Source of the DNA: Paracoccaceae bacterium
Lineage (GTDB): Bacteria; Pseudomonadota; Alphaproteobacteria; Rhodobacterales; Rhodobacteraceae
DNA length: 52,171 bases
Assembly (NCBI GenBank): GCA_019090795.1
Contig: JAHRVG010000016.1
Coordinates: 1 to 52,171 of the forward strand
Reading direction: 5' to 3'
The notes below the pieces were generated by a model. It was not told where the DNA came from, did not search any database, and worked only from the letters and a program-made list of their open reading frames with translations. Shown here in pieces: positions 9,027 through 18,458 of this stretch (position 1 is its first letter; the number at the start of each line of letters is the position of its first letter). The translations under genes and the position numbers were made by a program.

Positions 9027-11048
9027 TTATGGGGTGGGTGGGCCTATCAGATCGCGGGTATCTGCGCCAATATCCGGCACAGTGGCCGAAACGTTAACGG
9101 GGGTTTTATCAAACATGTAAGGCGCTGTAATAACGCAGTTTCCGCGTTTTTTCCCATGCTCATAAATCATCAGACCTTCGCGTTTGGCAACATTTAGGCC
9201 ATAGACCTCGTTCAGCTCCAGCATCTTAACGGCAGCCAGATTTTTTGCGTTCATTAGACGGATCACTTCGGCACAACTGCTGTTTTGCATTTGCTGGATT
9301 TCACCTGCATCCCCCTGCACCAAAACCCACCCATCAAGCGCCTGAACCACCGTGCTTGGCGGCAATACGGGGGCCCCATCGGGCCCACTTAACCCCACCA
9401 TCCACGCGACAGTATCATACATCGAAATATCAAGAACCGTGCCGGTGCCGCTGCGGCGCGCATCCCGCAAAGCGGCGATAATTTCAAGCGGGGCAATATG
9501 CGCCGCGGCCAGATCAGCAATCGAGAACCCGGCCTTGTTCGGGCCACTTTGCGTGACAATGCGCGAAATTACCCCTGCCTCGGCCTGAATGACTGTATCC
9601 AGCGCCGGACGGGTTGATCCGTTCATCCCATAACCGGAAATCCCGCAATAGATCAGCCGAGGATTGATCCGGTGCAGCACATCTGCCCCCATCCCCATCC
9701 GCTCCATCGCGCCGGCCTTTAGGTTGAACATCACAACATCCGCTGTTTTCACCAGTTCAAGGAAACTGTGTTTTTGCGCGGCGTTGCGCAAGTCCAGAAC
9801 CACCGATTTCTTACCGGCGTTATAATTGGCAAAATAACAACTGATCCCGTCAACCATCGGCACCCACAGGCGAGAATCCTCGCCGCAGGCGGGCTCTATC
9901 TTGATGACCTCCGCCCCCATATTTCCCAAGAACCGCCCGGCCAAAGGGCCCGCAGTATATGGACCGATTTCGAGTATCCGAACGCCAGAACAAGGCAAGG
10001 CTGGTGCTTCTTTGGCACGGCTGACAACCGGCGCACCCGACGTAAAGGCGGGGACGCGGCGACAGGGCACCGGCGTTCCCGATTTTGCAACCGTCCCCCA
10101 ATCAGCAACCGTGCCAGACGGGATACCGCGACTCTGCAAATGCTCTAATGCCTGTTTGGTGGTCACGCTTGCCGCCCATTGGGCAACGATCACATCCACC
10201 GCCTGCACATTGCCAATACGCGCGGCTGCCGTAGCAAAATCAGGCGCATTCGCCAGGTCAGGCTGGCCCATAATTTCCACCAGATCCAGCCAGTTCTGAT
10301 TGTTCGTCGTGCACAGGATAACCCAGCCATCGCTGGTTTGATACGCATTCCAAGGCGCCACCAAAGGATGTCTGCATCCGTTGCGAAACCCTTGGGCCTG
10401 ACCTGTCAGCACCTTGCCAAGAAATGTGCCCGTCAGGACAAAACATGTCTCGAACACGGCCATATCCAATAACTGACCCAGGCCTGAAACCTCTTTTAGG
10501 CGCAGGGCCGCAACGGCGGTTGTGGCGGCGTTCAGACCTGTGAACACCTCAAGGACTGGTACATCAACAACCGAAGGTCGCCCCGACACATCGCCGGTGG
10601 TGGCCAGCAATCCACTGATTGCCTGCATCTGGGCCTCGCTTGGATCAACCAAAGGTGGCTCATTCGTGGTTAGCCCAAAAGGCGACACAGCGCAGATAAT
10701 TTGACCGTCCCGATCAAGCCCGTCCAGAACTGCCCCGTTGGCACGTCCGTCCGCATCAAGCGGCAATGTAACAATGACGATATCCGCCTCTGCGGCAAGG
10801 GCCAGCCATTGCTGTGTTGCATCAGCCGTATCATCAAGATCAATCAGCCGACCGTGGGACGCAGCAAACGGATGCACGCGCCATTCCGCAGGCTCGTTTG
10901 GGAGCGGATCACTCGCCATGACCACACGACAAACCTCTGCCCCCAGATCGGCAAGCCGCCCGGCACAAACGCTCCCTGCCAGCCGCCCCACACGCTCAAC
11001 GACTTTCACACCATCAAGCGGGCCTTTATCTGGGGCGTTCTGTGTCAC
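9027..11048 (-). CDS. Tandem family III CoA-transferase, 673 aa, one half altered
   Basis: Seen: two CaiB/BaiF halves, about residues 10-330 and 353-625. The second half has the full motif set and catalytic D545 (ISMYD). In the first half the aligned position is glutamate (E200 in DMAVFE), and the N-terminal nucleotide-binding segment is less conserved, so that half may be structural. The C-terminus is shorter than in its neighbour. It is 21 nt after the acyl-CoA dehydrogenase and 23 nt before the other fused transferase, so all three are surely cotranscribed. Two different tandem transferases side by side suggest different substrates or a combined complex. Direction and substrates are unknown. 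Confidence 0.85.
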   Translation of the reverse strand: MTQNAPDKGPLDGVKVVERVGRLAGSVCAGRLADLGAEVCRVVMASDPLPNEPAEWRVHPFAASHGRLIDLDDTADATQQWLALAAEADIVIVTLPLDADGRANGAVLDGLDRDGQIICAVSPFGLTTNEPPLVDPSEAQMQAISGLLATTGDVSGRPSVVDVPVLEVFTGLNAATTAVAALRLKEVSGLGQLLDMAVFETCFVLTGTFLGKVLTGQAQGFRNGCRHPLVAPWNAYQTSDGWVILCTTNNQNWLDLVEIMGQPDLANAPDFATAAARIGNVQAVDVIVAQWAASVTTKQALEHLQSRGIPSGTVADWGTVAKSGTPVPCRRVPAFTSGAPVVSRAKEAPALPCSGVRILEIGPYTAGPLAGRFLGNMGAEVIKIEPACGEDSRLWVPMVDGISCYFANYNAGKKSVVLDLRNAAQKHSFLELVKTADVVMFNLKAGAMERMGMGADVLHRINPRLIYCGISGYGMNGSTRPALDTVIQAEAGVISRIVTQSGPNKAGFSIADLAAAHIAPLEIIAALRDARRSGTGTVLDISMYDTVAWMVGLSGPDGAPVLPPSTVVQALDGWVLVQGDAGEIQQMQNSSCAEVIRLMNAKNLAAVKMLELNEVYGLNVAKREGLMIYEHGKKRGNCVITAPYMFDKTPVNVSATVPDIGADTRDLIGPPTP

Positions 11049-11069
11049 GTCACCTCCTGAGAATAGCGC

Positions 11070-12224
11070 CTAGCGAAAAGCGTCGATATTGGTCAGTTCA
11101 CGGCCCTGTATCAGTGCCAGAATACCGTTTGCACCATCCGGAATCGGCAACATCCGCACATCGCGATACAGCTGCTCCAGCCCGGTTTCTTCGGCCACCC
11201 CCATTGCGCCATGCACTTGCATCGCCTCGGAAATCGCCTGCTCGCAGGCTGTGGTCGCAAAGCGTTTGGCCATGGCCGAGGTGCCGTTGGCCCGCTCGCC
11301 ATTGTCCATCGCATTCAGCGCGTAATAGCAGAGCATCCGACTGGTCACGACGGCAGTTTCGATGTCGGCCAATTGTTTCTGCACTAGTTGATGCCCACCA
11401 ATAAACTTGCCAAACTGTTTGCGCACACCAGCGTATTCAATCGCGGCATCCAGCGCTTTTTGCGCCAGATGAACCGCTGCCAGACCAACCAGCGGGCGGT
11501 TGCCGTTCCATGTCAGTGTCAACAGTCGCGCAGCATCACCCGATGCCCCCAGCGAATTGACCTTCGGCACCCGAACATTATTATATATGATCTCGCCCAG
11601 ATGTCCCTGACGCAGACCAAGGCAAGGAACTTCGCGGGTCTCGACCCCGTCGCGCTCGCGCTCAACAACGATGCGGCGCAGCTTGGAATTGCCCCGTTCG
11701 TCTTTGCCTTCAGAACAAGTGGTGTTGAAAATATCGGCAATCCCGGCATTGGTGATCCACAGCTTGGCCCCGTTAATCACCAACTCATCACCATCCGGTT
11801 TCACGGTGGTTTGCACCTCGCGCGGGTTTGACCCCATGTTGGGTTCGGTGGTACCGGTACAGCAAATTTTAGTGCCATCCAGAATGCCGGGCAAAAACAT
11901 CTCTTTTTGCTCGGGCGTGCTTTCGGCAAAAATGCGCGCAGCGGTGCATTCCTGCGCCAGAATGGATATCGAAACCACCGGCGGCAGGATCTCGAACATA
12001 AAGCCGTAGTCCAGCATCGAAAGCCCGGCACCGCCATCCTCGACTGGCAGGCGTGGGGCCATCAGGCCCATTTGGGCCAGCGCTTTGTAAATCTCCAGCA
12101 TTGCCGCTTTGGGCAGCGGTTTTGAAGCATCGTGACGGGCCAAGACCGGATCAACGTCGCGCTCCACCATGGTTTTACAGGCGTCGCGTATCAATTCTTG
12201 TTCAGATGTGAATTTAAAGTCCAT
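11070..12224 (-). CDS. Acyl-CoA dehydrogenase
   Basis: Seen: 384 residues, full family length, with the N-terminal helical domain, the FAD-contacting TGTTEPNMGS and WITNAG segments (about 122-160), and the C-terminal helices with RKQFGKFI and QVHGAMG. The catalytic-base segment, usually a Glu before GT, reads IPDGANGI, so the base position appears to be Asp (D363). Reaction: alpha,beta-dehydrogenation of an acyl-CoA with FAD, passing electrons to ETF. It is 13 nt after the SDR and 21 nt before a fused CoA-transferase. In the proposed route it corresponds to AliB, forming the cyclic enoyl-CoA. Substrate assignment is inference. Confidence 0.92.
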   Translation of the reverse strand: MDFKFTSEQELIRDACKTMVERDVDPVLARHDASKPLPKAAMLEIYKALAQMGLMAPRLPVEDGGAGLSMLDYGFMFEILPPVVSISILAQECTAARIFAESTPEQKEMFLPGILDGTKICCTGTTEPNMGSNPREVQTTVKPDGDELVINGAKLWITNAGIADIFNTTCSEGKDERGNSKLRRIVVERERDGVETREVPCLGLRQGHLGEIIYNNVRVPKVNSLGASGDAARLLTLTWNGNRPLVGLAAVHLAQKALDAAIEYAGVRKQFGKFIGGHQLVQKQLADIETAVVTSRMLCYYALNAMDNGERANGTSAMAKRFATTACEQAISEAMQVHGAMGVAEETGLEQLYRDVRMLPIPDGANGILALIQGRELTNIDAFR

Positions 12225-12237
12225 ATTTTGTGCCCCC

Positions 12238-13023
12238 TTATGGCATTACAAAGCCGCCATTGACGCTGATCACCTGTCCGGTAATCCAGGACGCGTGATC
12301 GCTGGCGAGATAAGTGATCATGCTGGCGTGATCCTGTGGCAGACCTATGCGGCGGGCCGGATACATACGCAGTACCTTTTTGGTGCGTGAGGCATAGCGC
12401 TCATCGCCGATCGCTTCTTTGGTCTGGGCTTCGCGGGCCTGACGCAATTCTGTGTCGGTCGCACCGGGAGACACCACATTCAGCGTCACCCCTTCGGGTC
12501 CAACCTCTTGAGCGACGGATTTAATCAGGGCGATAACCCCGCCTTTGGCCGCCGCATAATAGGACAGACGCGCCTGTCCCACACGGGCAGAATCCGAGGC
12601 CATACAAATGATGCGGCCATATCCACGTTCAGTCATGCCGGGAAGAACCGTGTGCAGCACATTGAGCGGGCCATAAAGACAAACATCAATGATGCGACGC
12701 CAGTCTTTGGGGCCGGAATCAAGGAAGGTTTTATCGTCAAGCAAAGCCGCCGAAACCACGACGATATCAGGCGCACCAAGTGTTTTTGTCACCTCTGAAA
12801 CCATCGCCTCGACACTCTCGAGCGAGGAAATATCCACCCGTACACCCAAAGTTTCTGTGGCATCCCCATTCAGACGTTCTGCCGCAGCCATCGCGGCATC
12901 GCCATTGATGTCGGCCACAGCCACTTTCGCCCCCGAGGCGCGCATTTCGGTCGCAGTTGCAAACCCGATCCCTTGGGCGGCTCCGACAATCAGCGCCACC
13001 TTGCCGTCTAGTTCAATCTGCAT
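12238..13023 (-). CDS. SDR-family dehydrogenase, BadH-like (2-hydroxycyclohexanecarboxyl-CoA dehydrogenase-like)
   Basis: Seen: 261 residues with the NAD-binding GAAQGIG (14-20), an acidic D38 after beta-2 indicating NAD preference, Ser143 and the Y156-x3-K160 catalytic pair. The segments VLPGMTERGYGRI and ASDSARVG closely resemble those I recall from BadH of Rhodopseudomonas. The usual active-site Asn before beta-5 (NxxG) is Cys115 (CLYG), and the NNAG loop reads VSAAL, so it is a divergent SDR. ATG 13023 has AGGAG upstream and is the first gene of a five-kilobase operon with the dehydrogenase and two CoA-transferases. Inference: oxidises the cyclic 3-hydroxyacyl-CoA before BadI-type ring opening. 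Confidence 0.8.
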   Translation of the reverse strand: MQIELDGKVALIVGAAQGIGFATATEMRASGAKVAVADINGDAAMAAAERLNGDATETLGVRVDISSLESVEAMVSEVTKTLGAPDIVVVSAALLDDKTFLDSGPKDWRRIIDVCLYGPLNVLHTVLPGMTERGYGRIICMASDSARVGQARLSYYAAAKGGVIALIKSVAQEVGPEGVTLNVVSPGATDTELRQAREAQTKEAIGDERYASRTKKVLRMYPARRIGLPQDHASMITYLASDHASWITGQVISVNGGFVMP

Positions 13024-13280
13024 GGGCTTCTCCTGTAACCATTTTTAACCATTCGCCAGCTATTGCCGTTTTTCCGTCTGCAAAAGTACTAAAACGCGAC
13101 GCAGGTGCGCAGCGCTAGGTAAAGGCACATTCCAGTAGACGGGACATGTTTCACTATGTAGACTTTACCAAGTTCGGATGTCAAACGGGATATTGACTGT
13201 CACAACAAATTGGCTGCCTTTATGGTAAGCATTATATCGGCAAAATCCCCGCAATTGCTTTGGAGGCAACAGGTAATCCA

Positions 13281-14555
13281 TTGACTACTCTAGATAAAAA
13301 TCAAAACCCGCATGAATCTCTTTTGGCGCTACTGACACAGGGAGAAGGCGATACCACCGGTTTGCCCCTAAGCAACGTGCTGATTGCCGACTTCAGCCGC
13401 CTGTTACCTGGCCCATGGAGCACCCAGCTTTTGTCCGACCTCGGCGCGACCGTGATCAAGATCGAGCGCCCCGGCAGCGGCGATATGAGCCGCGCCAACG
13501 CCCCGCATTTCAAGACCCGCAGCGTCTATTTCAATTCGGTCAACGGTGGCAAACACAGTGTCACGCTTGATTTGTCTTCTGACGAAGGACGCGCCATTGC
13601 CCACAAACTGATCGCCCAATCCGACGTGGTGGTCGAAAGCTTCCGACCTGGTGTGGCGAAAAAGCTCGATATTGATTACACCAAGGCCAAAGAACTGAAC
13701 GCGGGCATTGTTTATTGTTCGATCACAGGCTTTGGCCAGACTGGGCCATTGTCGCATATTTCTGGCCATGATCTGGTGATTCAGGCTTTGTCCGGCTTTG
13801 CCGGCCTTTCGGCGCAGGACGATAAAGCTCCAGATGTGCCCGGCTTTCAGGCGGCGGATTATGCCGGGGCCACAATGGCCGTCATCGGCATATTAGGCGC
13901 GTTGATCAAGCGCAAGAACACCGGCGAGGGCAGTAATCTGGATGTGGCCATGTTCGACAGCCTGTTTGCCATGTGCAACATTTCGCAGACCGCATCTATG
14001 TCCCGCAAGGTTGGCAATACCGGCACGCCGGGAATTGAGGTCTGGGGCGGCAATCCTCGCTATGCAACTTATCTGACGGCTGATAACAAAGCCGTCGCGG
14101 TGGCCTTGCTGGAGAAACGGCTGTGGGTGAATTTCTGTACGGCAATCGGTCGCGAAGACCTGATCGACCACGATGAGCGCCTTGAAGATCGCCACAGCGA
14201 TCATGGGGGCAAAGCTGCGGAATACCGTGCCGCCATTGCCGATTGTTGTCGCACTAAAAACCGGGATGAACTGATCGACGAAATGACCCGCCACGGCGTG
14301 CCCATGTGCCCGATCTATTCACCGGACGAGGCGCTCAACTCTGAAAATGTGGCAGGGCGTGGCCTGATTGAACATGCCAGCCACCCCGAGGAGGGCGACA
14401 TTCCCCAAATCGTGAACCCACTGGCCCTCTCGGGCCTTGCCCGCAGACACCGCCCGCACGCACCAGATGTTGGTGATGCAAACAGCGATGTTCTAAATGC
14501 GCTTGGCTTTGGTGGGGATGCCATTAAAAATCTGATCAAAAACGGAGTGATTTAA
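13281..14555 (+). CDS. CaiB/BaiF family III CoA-transferase
   Basis: Seen: about 424 residues, one domain, with LIADFSRLLPGPWSTQLLSDLGA, the conserved IVYCSITGFGQTGP segment, and catalytic Asp in LDVAMFD (residue 226). No ATG is available. TTG 13281 has AGG 7 nt upstream, with GGAGG further back; TTG 13260 is the other option. It is divergent from the SDR operon across a 257-nt region holding a degenerate TTTCAC element near 13148. The PrpD-family gene follows 5 nt after its stop, so the two are cotranscribed. Inference: activates or recycles a pathway acid. Substrate unknown. Confidence 0.88.
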   Translation: MTTLDKNQNPHESLLALLTQGEGDTTGLPLSNVLIADFSRLLPGPWSTQLLSDLGATVIKIERPGSGDMSRANAPHFKTRSVYFNSVNGGKHSVTLDLSSDEGRAIAHKLIAQSDVVVESFRPGVAKKLDIDYTKAKELNAGIVYCSITGFGQTGPLSHISGHDLVIQALSGFAGLSAQDDKAPDVPGFQAADYAGATMAVIGILGALIKRKNTGEGSNLDVAMFDSLFAMCNISQTASMSRKVGNTGTPGIEVWGGNPRYATYLTADNKAVAVALLEKRLWVNFCTAIGREDLIDHDERLEDRHSDHGGKAAEYRAAIADCCRTKNRDELIDEMTRHGVPMCPIYSPDEALNSENVAGRGLIEHASHPEEGDIPQIVNPLALSGLARRHRPHAPDVGDANSDVLNALGFGGDAIKNLIKNGVI

Positions 14556-14560
14556 CCGCC

Positions 14561-15904
14561 ATGCCAGCCCTGAAAAACGCCACTGCCCTTTCACAATACG
14601 TGTCTTCAACCATGACCCGCGACCTGCCCGAAGATGTGCTGGATGCGGCCCGCATGTGCCTTGCCGATTGGCTCGCTGTGCTGGTTGGTGCCCATGCGCA
14701 AGGGGCTGGCGTTGCGGTGCGCAAGGTCGCATCCGCATGGAATGCCCCGGGCAATGCGCCAATGTTTCAGAACGGCCGCCAATCCCCAATGGCGGCAGCG
14801 CTGGTGAACGGCACCTTTGCCCATTGCCTTGATTTCGACGATACCCATTTGGGCTGTCTTGCGCATCTCAGCGGCCCCACATGGGCGGCAACCCTTGCCA
14901 TGGCTTGCGAACTTGACAAATCGGACATGGAGGCGCTCAAGGCTTTTGTCACCGGATTTGAGGTAGGCGCGCGAGTAGGCGGACAGGATTTTGGCGAAAC
15001 CACCAATAAACGCGGCTTTCATTCGACATCTGTGATTGGACGGTTTTCAGCCACCGCCGCTGCCAGTGCCTTGATGGGACTAAGTGAGGGTCAGATAAGC
15101 AATGCCATGGGCGTCGCGGCCACCACTGCGGGCGGGTTGGTGGCCTCTTTTGGAACCATGTCAAAACCGTTTCATGCCGGCAAGGCCGCGATGGATGGCA
15201 TACTGGCCGCGCAGATGGGCGGGGCCGGTTTCGAAGCTGCCAAAGACCTGCTGGAAACCGATGGCGACACGCTTGCATCTGCCGTTGTGCAGAATCAGGA
15301 GGTTCGTATCCCGGCCCTTGATTTCAACACCGGATCCGAGCTGCACAACAACACATTCAAACCGTTTGCTGCCTGCCTGCTGGTGCATCCAACCGTTCAA
15401 AGCGCCCGCGACATTTACCAACAGATTGATGGTCGCAAGCTGCGTTCGGTCGTTGCCAGCATTCACCCGATGGTTTTGCGCTTTGCGGCTAAAACACAAG
15501 TGAATGAACCGCTCGAGGGCAAATTCTCGGTGGCCTATTGCGCAGCCCTTGGTCTTTGCGGATTTGACGCCTCGGAACAGGATTTCACACAGGACCGACT
15601 GGACAATGCCGAATTGCAGCGGTTGATGGACATGGTTGAAGTGGTCACTGACGAAAGCGAAACCAGCACCTCGGCCACGATGTTCGTCACATTTGAGGAC
15701 GGCAGCGAGATGACCATGCACACGCCGCTGGCCCCTGGAAATCCGGGAAATCCGCTTGGTTGGGACGGGATGGAGCGCAAATTCATGTCACTTGTCGAAC
15801 CCGTCTTTGGGGACCGCGCGCAGGAATTGTTCAATCTGGCCCGCACGGCTGGTTCAGGCGACAATCTTAAGCAGATCGCAGACATGCTTTCTGAGCAAGC
15901 GTAG
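14561..15904 (+). CDS. MmgE/PrpD family protein
   Basis: Seen: 447 residues spanning the family, with the all-helical N-terminal domain and the motif HCLDFDDTH (88-96). The GFHSTSVIGRFSATAAAS, SKPFHAGKA and later VHP segments are typical of MmgE/PrpD proteins. Known members are 2-methylcitrate dehydratase, cis-aconitate decarboxylase and iminodisuccinate epimerase, so the reaction is usually dehydration or decarboxylation of a polycarboxylic acid without an iron-sulfur cluster. It starts 5 nt after a CoA-transferase gene. Without the rest of a methylcitrate cycle here, PrpD proper is unlikely. Inference: handles a di- or tricarboxylic intermediate of the island's pathway. Confidence 0.88.
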   Translation: MPALKNATALSQYVSSTMTRDLPEDVLDAARMCLADWLAVLVGAHAQGAGVAVRKVASAWNAPGNAPMFQNGRQSPMAAALVNGTFAHCLDFDDTHLGCLAHLSGPTWAATLAMACELDKSDMEALKAFVTGFEVGARVGGQDFGETTNKRGFHSTSVIGRFSATAAASALMGLSEGQISNAMGVAATTAGGLVASFGTMSKPFHAGKAAMDGILAAQMGGAGFEAAKDLLETDGDTLASAVVQNQEVRIPALDFNTGSELHNNTFKPFAACLLVHPTVQSARDIYQQIDGRKLRSVVASIHPMVLRFAAKTQVNEPLEGKFSVAYCAALGLCGFDASEQDFTQDRLDNAELQRLMDMVEVVTDESETSTSATMFVTFEDGSEMTMHTPLAPGNPGNPLGWDGMERKFMSLVEPVFGDRAQELFNLARTAGSGDNLKQIADMLSEQA

Positions 15905-15990
15905 ACCTTTGGGGTTTGCAATATTTTGAAAGCCAACTGTACACCCACTCCCCCTTCCACATGGGTTTAAACGCTGATCGGGTGACCTAG

Positions 15991-16854
15991 ATGAAAAGCA
16001 CCATGATGGGGCTGATCTTTGCCCTTATCTGGTCCTCGGCTTATACGTCGGGGCGGATGATTGTCACAGATGCACCGCCACTGGCATCATTGGCGGTGCG
16101 GTTTTTGATCGCCGGTATATTGGCGGTGATACTCGCGCGCCTAATGAGGCAGACGTGGCGGTTAACCCGCGATCAATGGCGTGCCACCTTTGTTTTCGGG
16201 ATATGCCAGAATGCCCTGTGCTTAGGGCTGAATTTCATTGCAATGCAAACTGTCGAGGCCTCGGTTGCGGCTATTATTGCCTCGACCATGCCGCTGATGG
16301 TGGCCTTTTCCGGGTGGGTGTTTTTCCGGGATCGCCTGCCGAGGGGGGCAATTGCCGGGTTGTTTGCCGGGGTTGTCGGTGTGGGCATCGTTATGTTCGC
16401 ACGGATTGAGGCCGGCGTTGATATTTACGGTATTGCACTCTGCGGGCTTGGCACGGTGGCGCTGACCGTCGCAACACTGGCAATGCGCGGGGCCTCAAGC
16501 GGTGGCAATTTGATGATGGTTGTCGGCCTTCAGATGCTGGTTGGGGCAGCTGCTTTGGCCGTTGCTTCGGCTTGGCTTGAAGTGATCGAGGTAAACTGGA
16601 CATGGCGAATGGGCACAGCAATGATCTATACCATACTGGTGCCAAGTTTACTGGCGACTTGGATCTGGTTTGCGCTGGTAGCACGGATCGGGGCAGTGCG
16701 TGCGGTCACATTTCATTTTCTGAACCCGTTTTTCGGCGTGGCGATTGCCGCCGTGTTACTGGGCGAAAAACTGGGGGCAATGGACATTCTCGGCGTGGCC
16801 ATTATTGCCGGTGGTATTTTGGCGGTGCAATTGGCCAAGCGCGCACCTGGATAA
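15991..16854 (+). CDS. EamA/DMT-family transporter
   Basis: Seen: 287 residues with ten hydrophobic helices in two EamA repeats. The first starts with LIFALIWSSAYTSGRMIVTDAPPLA-like sequence and the second holds LVARIGAVRAVTFHFLNPFFGVAIA, a typical EamA second-repeat motif. It is 86 nt after the PrpD-family gene and converges with the ThDP gene 13 nt away. Members export amino acids, metabolites or toxic intermediates. Inference: exporter or safety valve of the island; it could also be unrelated. Confidence 0.88.
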   Translation: MKSTMMGLIFALIWSSAYTSGRMIVTDAPPLASLAVRFLIAGILAVILARLMRQTWRLTRDQWRATFVFGICQNALCLGLNFIAMQTVEASVAAIIASTMPLMVAFSGWVFFRDRLPRGAIAGLFAGVVGVGIVMFARIEAGVDIYGIALCGLGTVALTVATLAMRGASSGGNLMMVVGLQMLVGAAALAVASAWLEVIEVNWTWRMGTAMIYTILVPSLLATWIWFALVARIGAVRAVTFHFLNPFFGVAIAAVLLGEKLGAMDILGVAIIAGGILAVQLAKRAPG

Positions 16855-16867
16855 ACTCCAGCGGCCC

Positions 16868-18457
16868 CTAGCCCCTAAGGGCGGCCACCTGTGCGCTATA
16901 AACGCTGGCATCAATCGCTACATCAACCAAGGCCGGCCCGTCATGCGCAAAGGCCGCTTTCATCGCGCCCTCCAAATCATCCGAGGCCCCAACACGCCAG
17001 GCCGAAACCCCCATTGCCTCGGCGACCTGGGCAAAATCAACCGCAGAAAACTTGACGCCAGCGGTCGGCAGGCTTTGCCATTGCTGCTTAATGTCAATCA
17101 ACGAAAGGGCCGAGTCATTCAGCACCACAGTGATCACCTTCAGGCCATGTTCAGCGGCGGTACTCAACTCGGAAATGCACATCATCAAGCCGCCATCGCC
17201 CGTCACCGCAACGGCGGGAATATCCGGATCATTCAAGGCCGAAGCAATGGCCGCAGGAAGCGCATAGCCCATGCTGGAAAGCCCGTTGGATTTAAGCACC
17301 CCAAAGGGGTGATCGGCCTCAAGCTCGGACATCGCCGAGACCATATGCGCGCCCGCATCGACACTGGCCCTGATCCGCTCGGGCGCGGTGGCTACAATGG
17401 CTTGGGTCACAGAATGTGCCGTATGGCCATTGCTTTTAACTGCCACCCTGTTGCGGATTTCGGATTTGAGGGCAGCAATCCTGTCGGGCGTCCATTGCGA
17501 ACGGGTGCCAGTGCTGCAAAGCGCATCGGCGATGGTGGCAAGCGGGCCGATGATACGCAACGTTGGTTCGGTCAGCATTTGTGGCATGTCCGAAGCGCGA
17601 ATTTCAAGGATCGGCGCATCACTGTGCCACGGGCTGGCGATGAATTCGACAGGGTCCACGCCAAAGGTCACGATCAGGTCGGCCTCATTGATCGCCTTGA
17701 ACTCACTGACTGCGCCGGTGAACATACCCGTCATCCTAGGATTGCCATCAGGAACGACACCCTTGGCCTTATAGGTTGAAAATACGGGGCAATTCATCGC
17801 TTCGGCCAGCCGCAAAGCTGCGGCAGGCGCATCGCCGTATCGCGCCTCTAGCCCAACCAAAAGCACAGGCTTTTGCGCGGCTTTCAGCATCGGGCGCGCC
17901 TTTTCAATATCCGCTTCAGCCGTAAATACTGGCGGTTTTCGGGTGATCTGAGATTTGCCTTCGCTGATCTGGCTGGCTGCCCCAGCAGCATTGATATTCA
18001 TCTGCACCGGGCCAAGAGGCGCATCGGTTGCTAGGCAAAGCGCATCCTCAATGTCGGCAACGGCACCTTGAGGGGAAAATAGCCCCTGATGCTTGCTGAT
18101 TGGGGCAAACAGGGCGTTTTGGTCATAGCGCTGATGCAGCGACACGGCAGGGCCGTCGGTCAACACCAACATCGGAGCCTGTTCGAGGCTGGCATAAGCG
18201 GTGCCCGTGGTAAGGCTGGATGCCCCCGGCCCGAGGCAGGCCAGCACCACACCGGGTGCGCCGGATAATTCGCCTGTTACTGCCGCCATGATAGAGGCCG
18301 ACATTTCGCTGCGTGCGAGGATGAAATCTATGCCCACAGCACGCGCGGCTTCGATGATCGGCAGGGCCGACCCGCCGCCGGGCACGCCGAAAATGCGCTT
18401 GATGTCGTGGCGCTGAAAACCTTCGATCAGCGCCTGTGCCAGAGTTTGCTCGGTCAT
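16868..18457 (-). CDS. Thiamine diphosphate-dependent enzyme (acetolactate synthase/decarboxylase-like)
   Basis: Seen: 529 residues in the usual three-domain order. The N-terminal pyrimidine-binding domain has the activating glutamate E51 (ARSEMSA), the middle domain is Rossmann-like, and the C-terminal domain holds the ThDP/Mg motif from GDGG (420-423) to VVLND about 25 residues later. It lacks any match I can place to a specific decarboxylase. The stop of the upstream rraA-like gene is followed at once by this start (1 nt apart), so the two are translated together. Family chemistry is decarboxylation or carboligation of 2-oxo acids. Inference: acts on an oxo acid made by the RraA-type aldolase or feeding it. 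Confidence 0.88.
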   Translation of the reverse strand: MTEQTLAQALIEGFQRHDIKRIFGVPGGGSALPIIEAARAVGIDFILARSEMSASIMAAVTGELSGAPGVVLACLGPGASSLTTGTAYASLEQAPMLVLTDGPAVSLHQRYDQNALFAPISKHQGLFSPQGAVADIEDALCLATDAPLGPVQMNINAAGAASQISEGKSQITRKPPVFTAEADIEKARPMLKAAQKPVLLVGLEARYGDAPAAALRLAEAMNCPVFSTYKAKGVVPDGNPRMTGMFTGAVSEFKAINEADLIVTFGVDPVEFIASPWHSDAPILEIRASDMPQMLTEPTLRIIGPLATIADALCSTGTRSQWTPDRIAALKSEIRNRVAVKSNGHTAHSVTQAIVATAPERIRASVDAGAHMVSAMSELEADHPFGVLKSNGLSSMGYALPAAIASALNDPDIPAVAVTGDGGLMMCISELSTAAEHGLKVITVVLNDSALSLIDIKQQWQSLPTAGVKFSAVDFAQVAEAMGVSAWRVGASDDLEGAMKAAFAHDGPALVDVAIDASVYSAQVAALRG

Positions 18458-18458
18458 G

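Noticed and set aside
9768-10299. Plus-strand open frames opposite the second CoA-transferase
   Set aside because: Shadow frames of the real minus-strand gene, with no start signal or family match.
13024-13280. Cobalamin riboswitch or well-formed promoter in the SDR/CoA-transferase divergent region
   Set aside because: No B12-box sequence was seen, and TTGACT at 13193 has no -10 element at a suitable distance.
15161-15721. 186-codon minus-strand frame within the PrpD-family gene
   Set aside because: The plus-strand frame carries all MmgE/PrpD motifs; the antisense frame resembles nothing known.
16745-17779. 344-codon plus-strand frame over the EamA end and the ThDP gene
   Set aside because: The minus strand encodes an intact ThDP enzyme here; the plus frame is Gly/Arg/His-rich shadow sequence.
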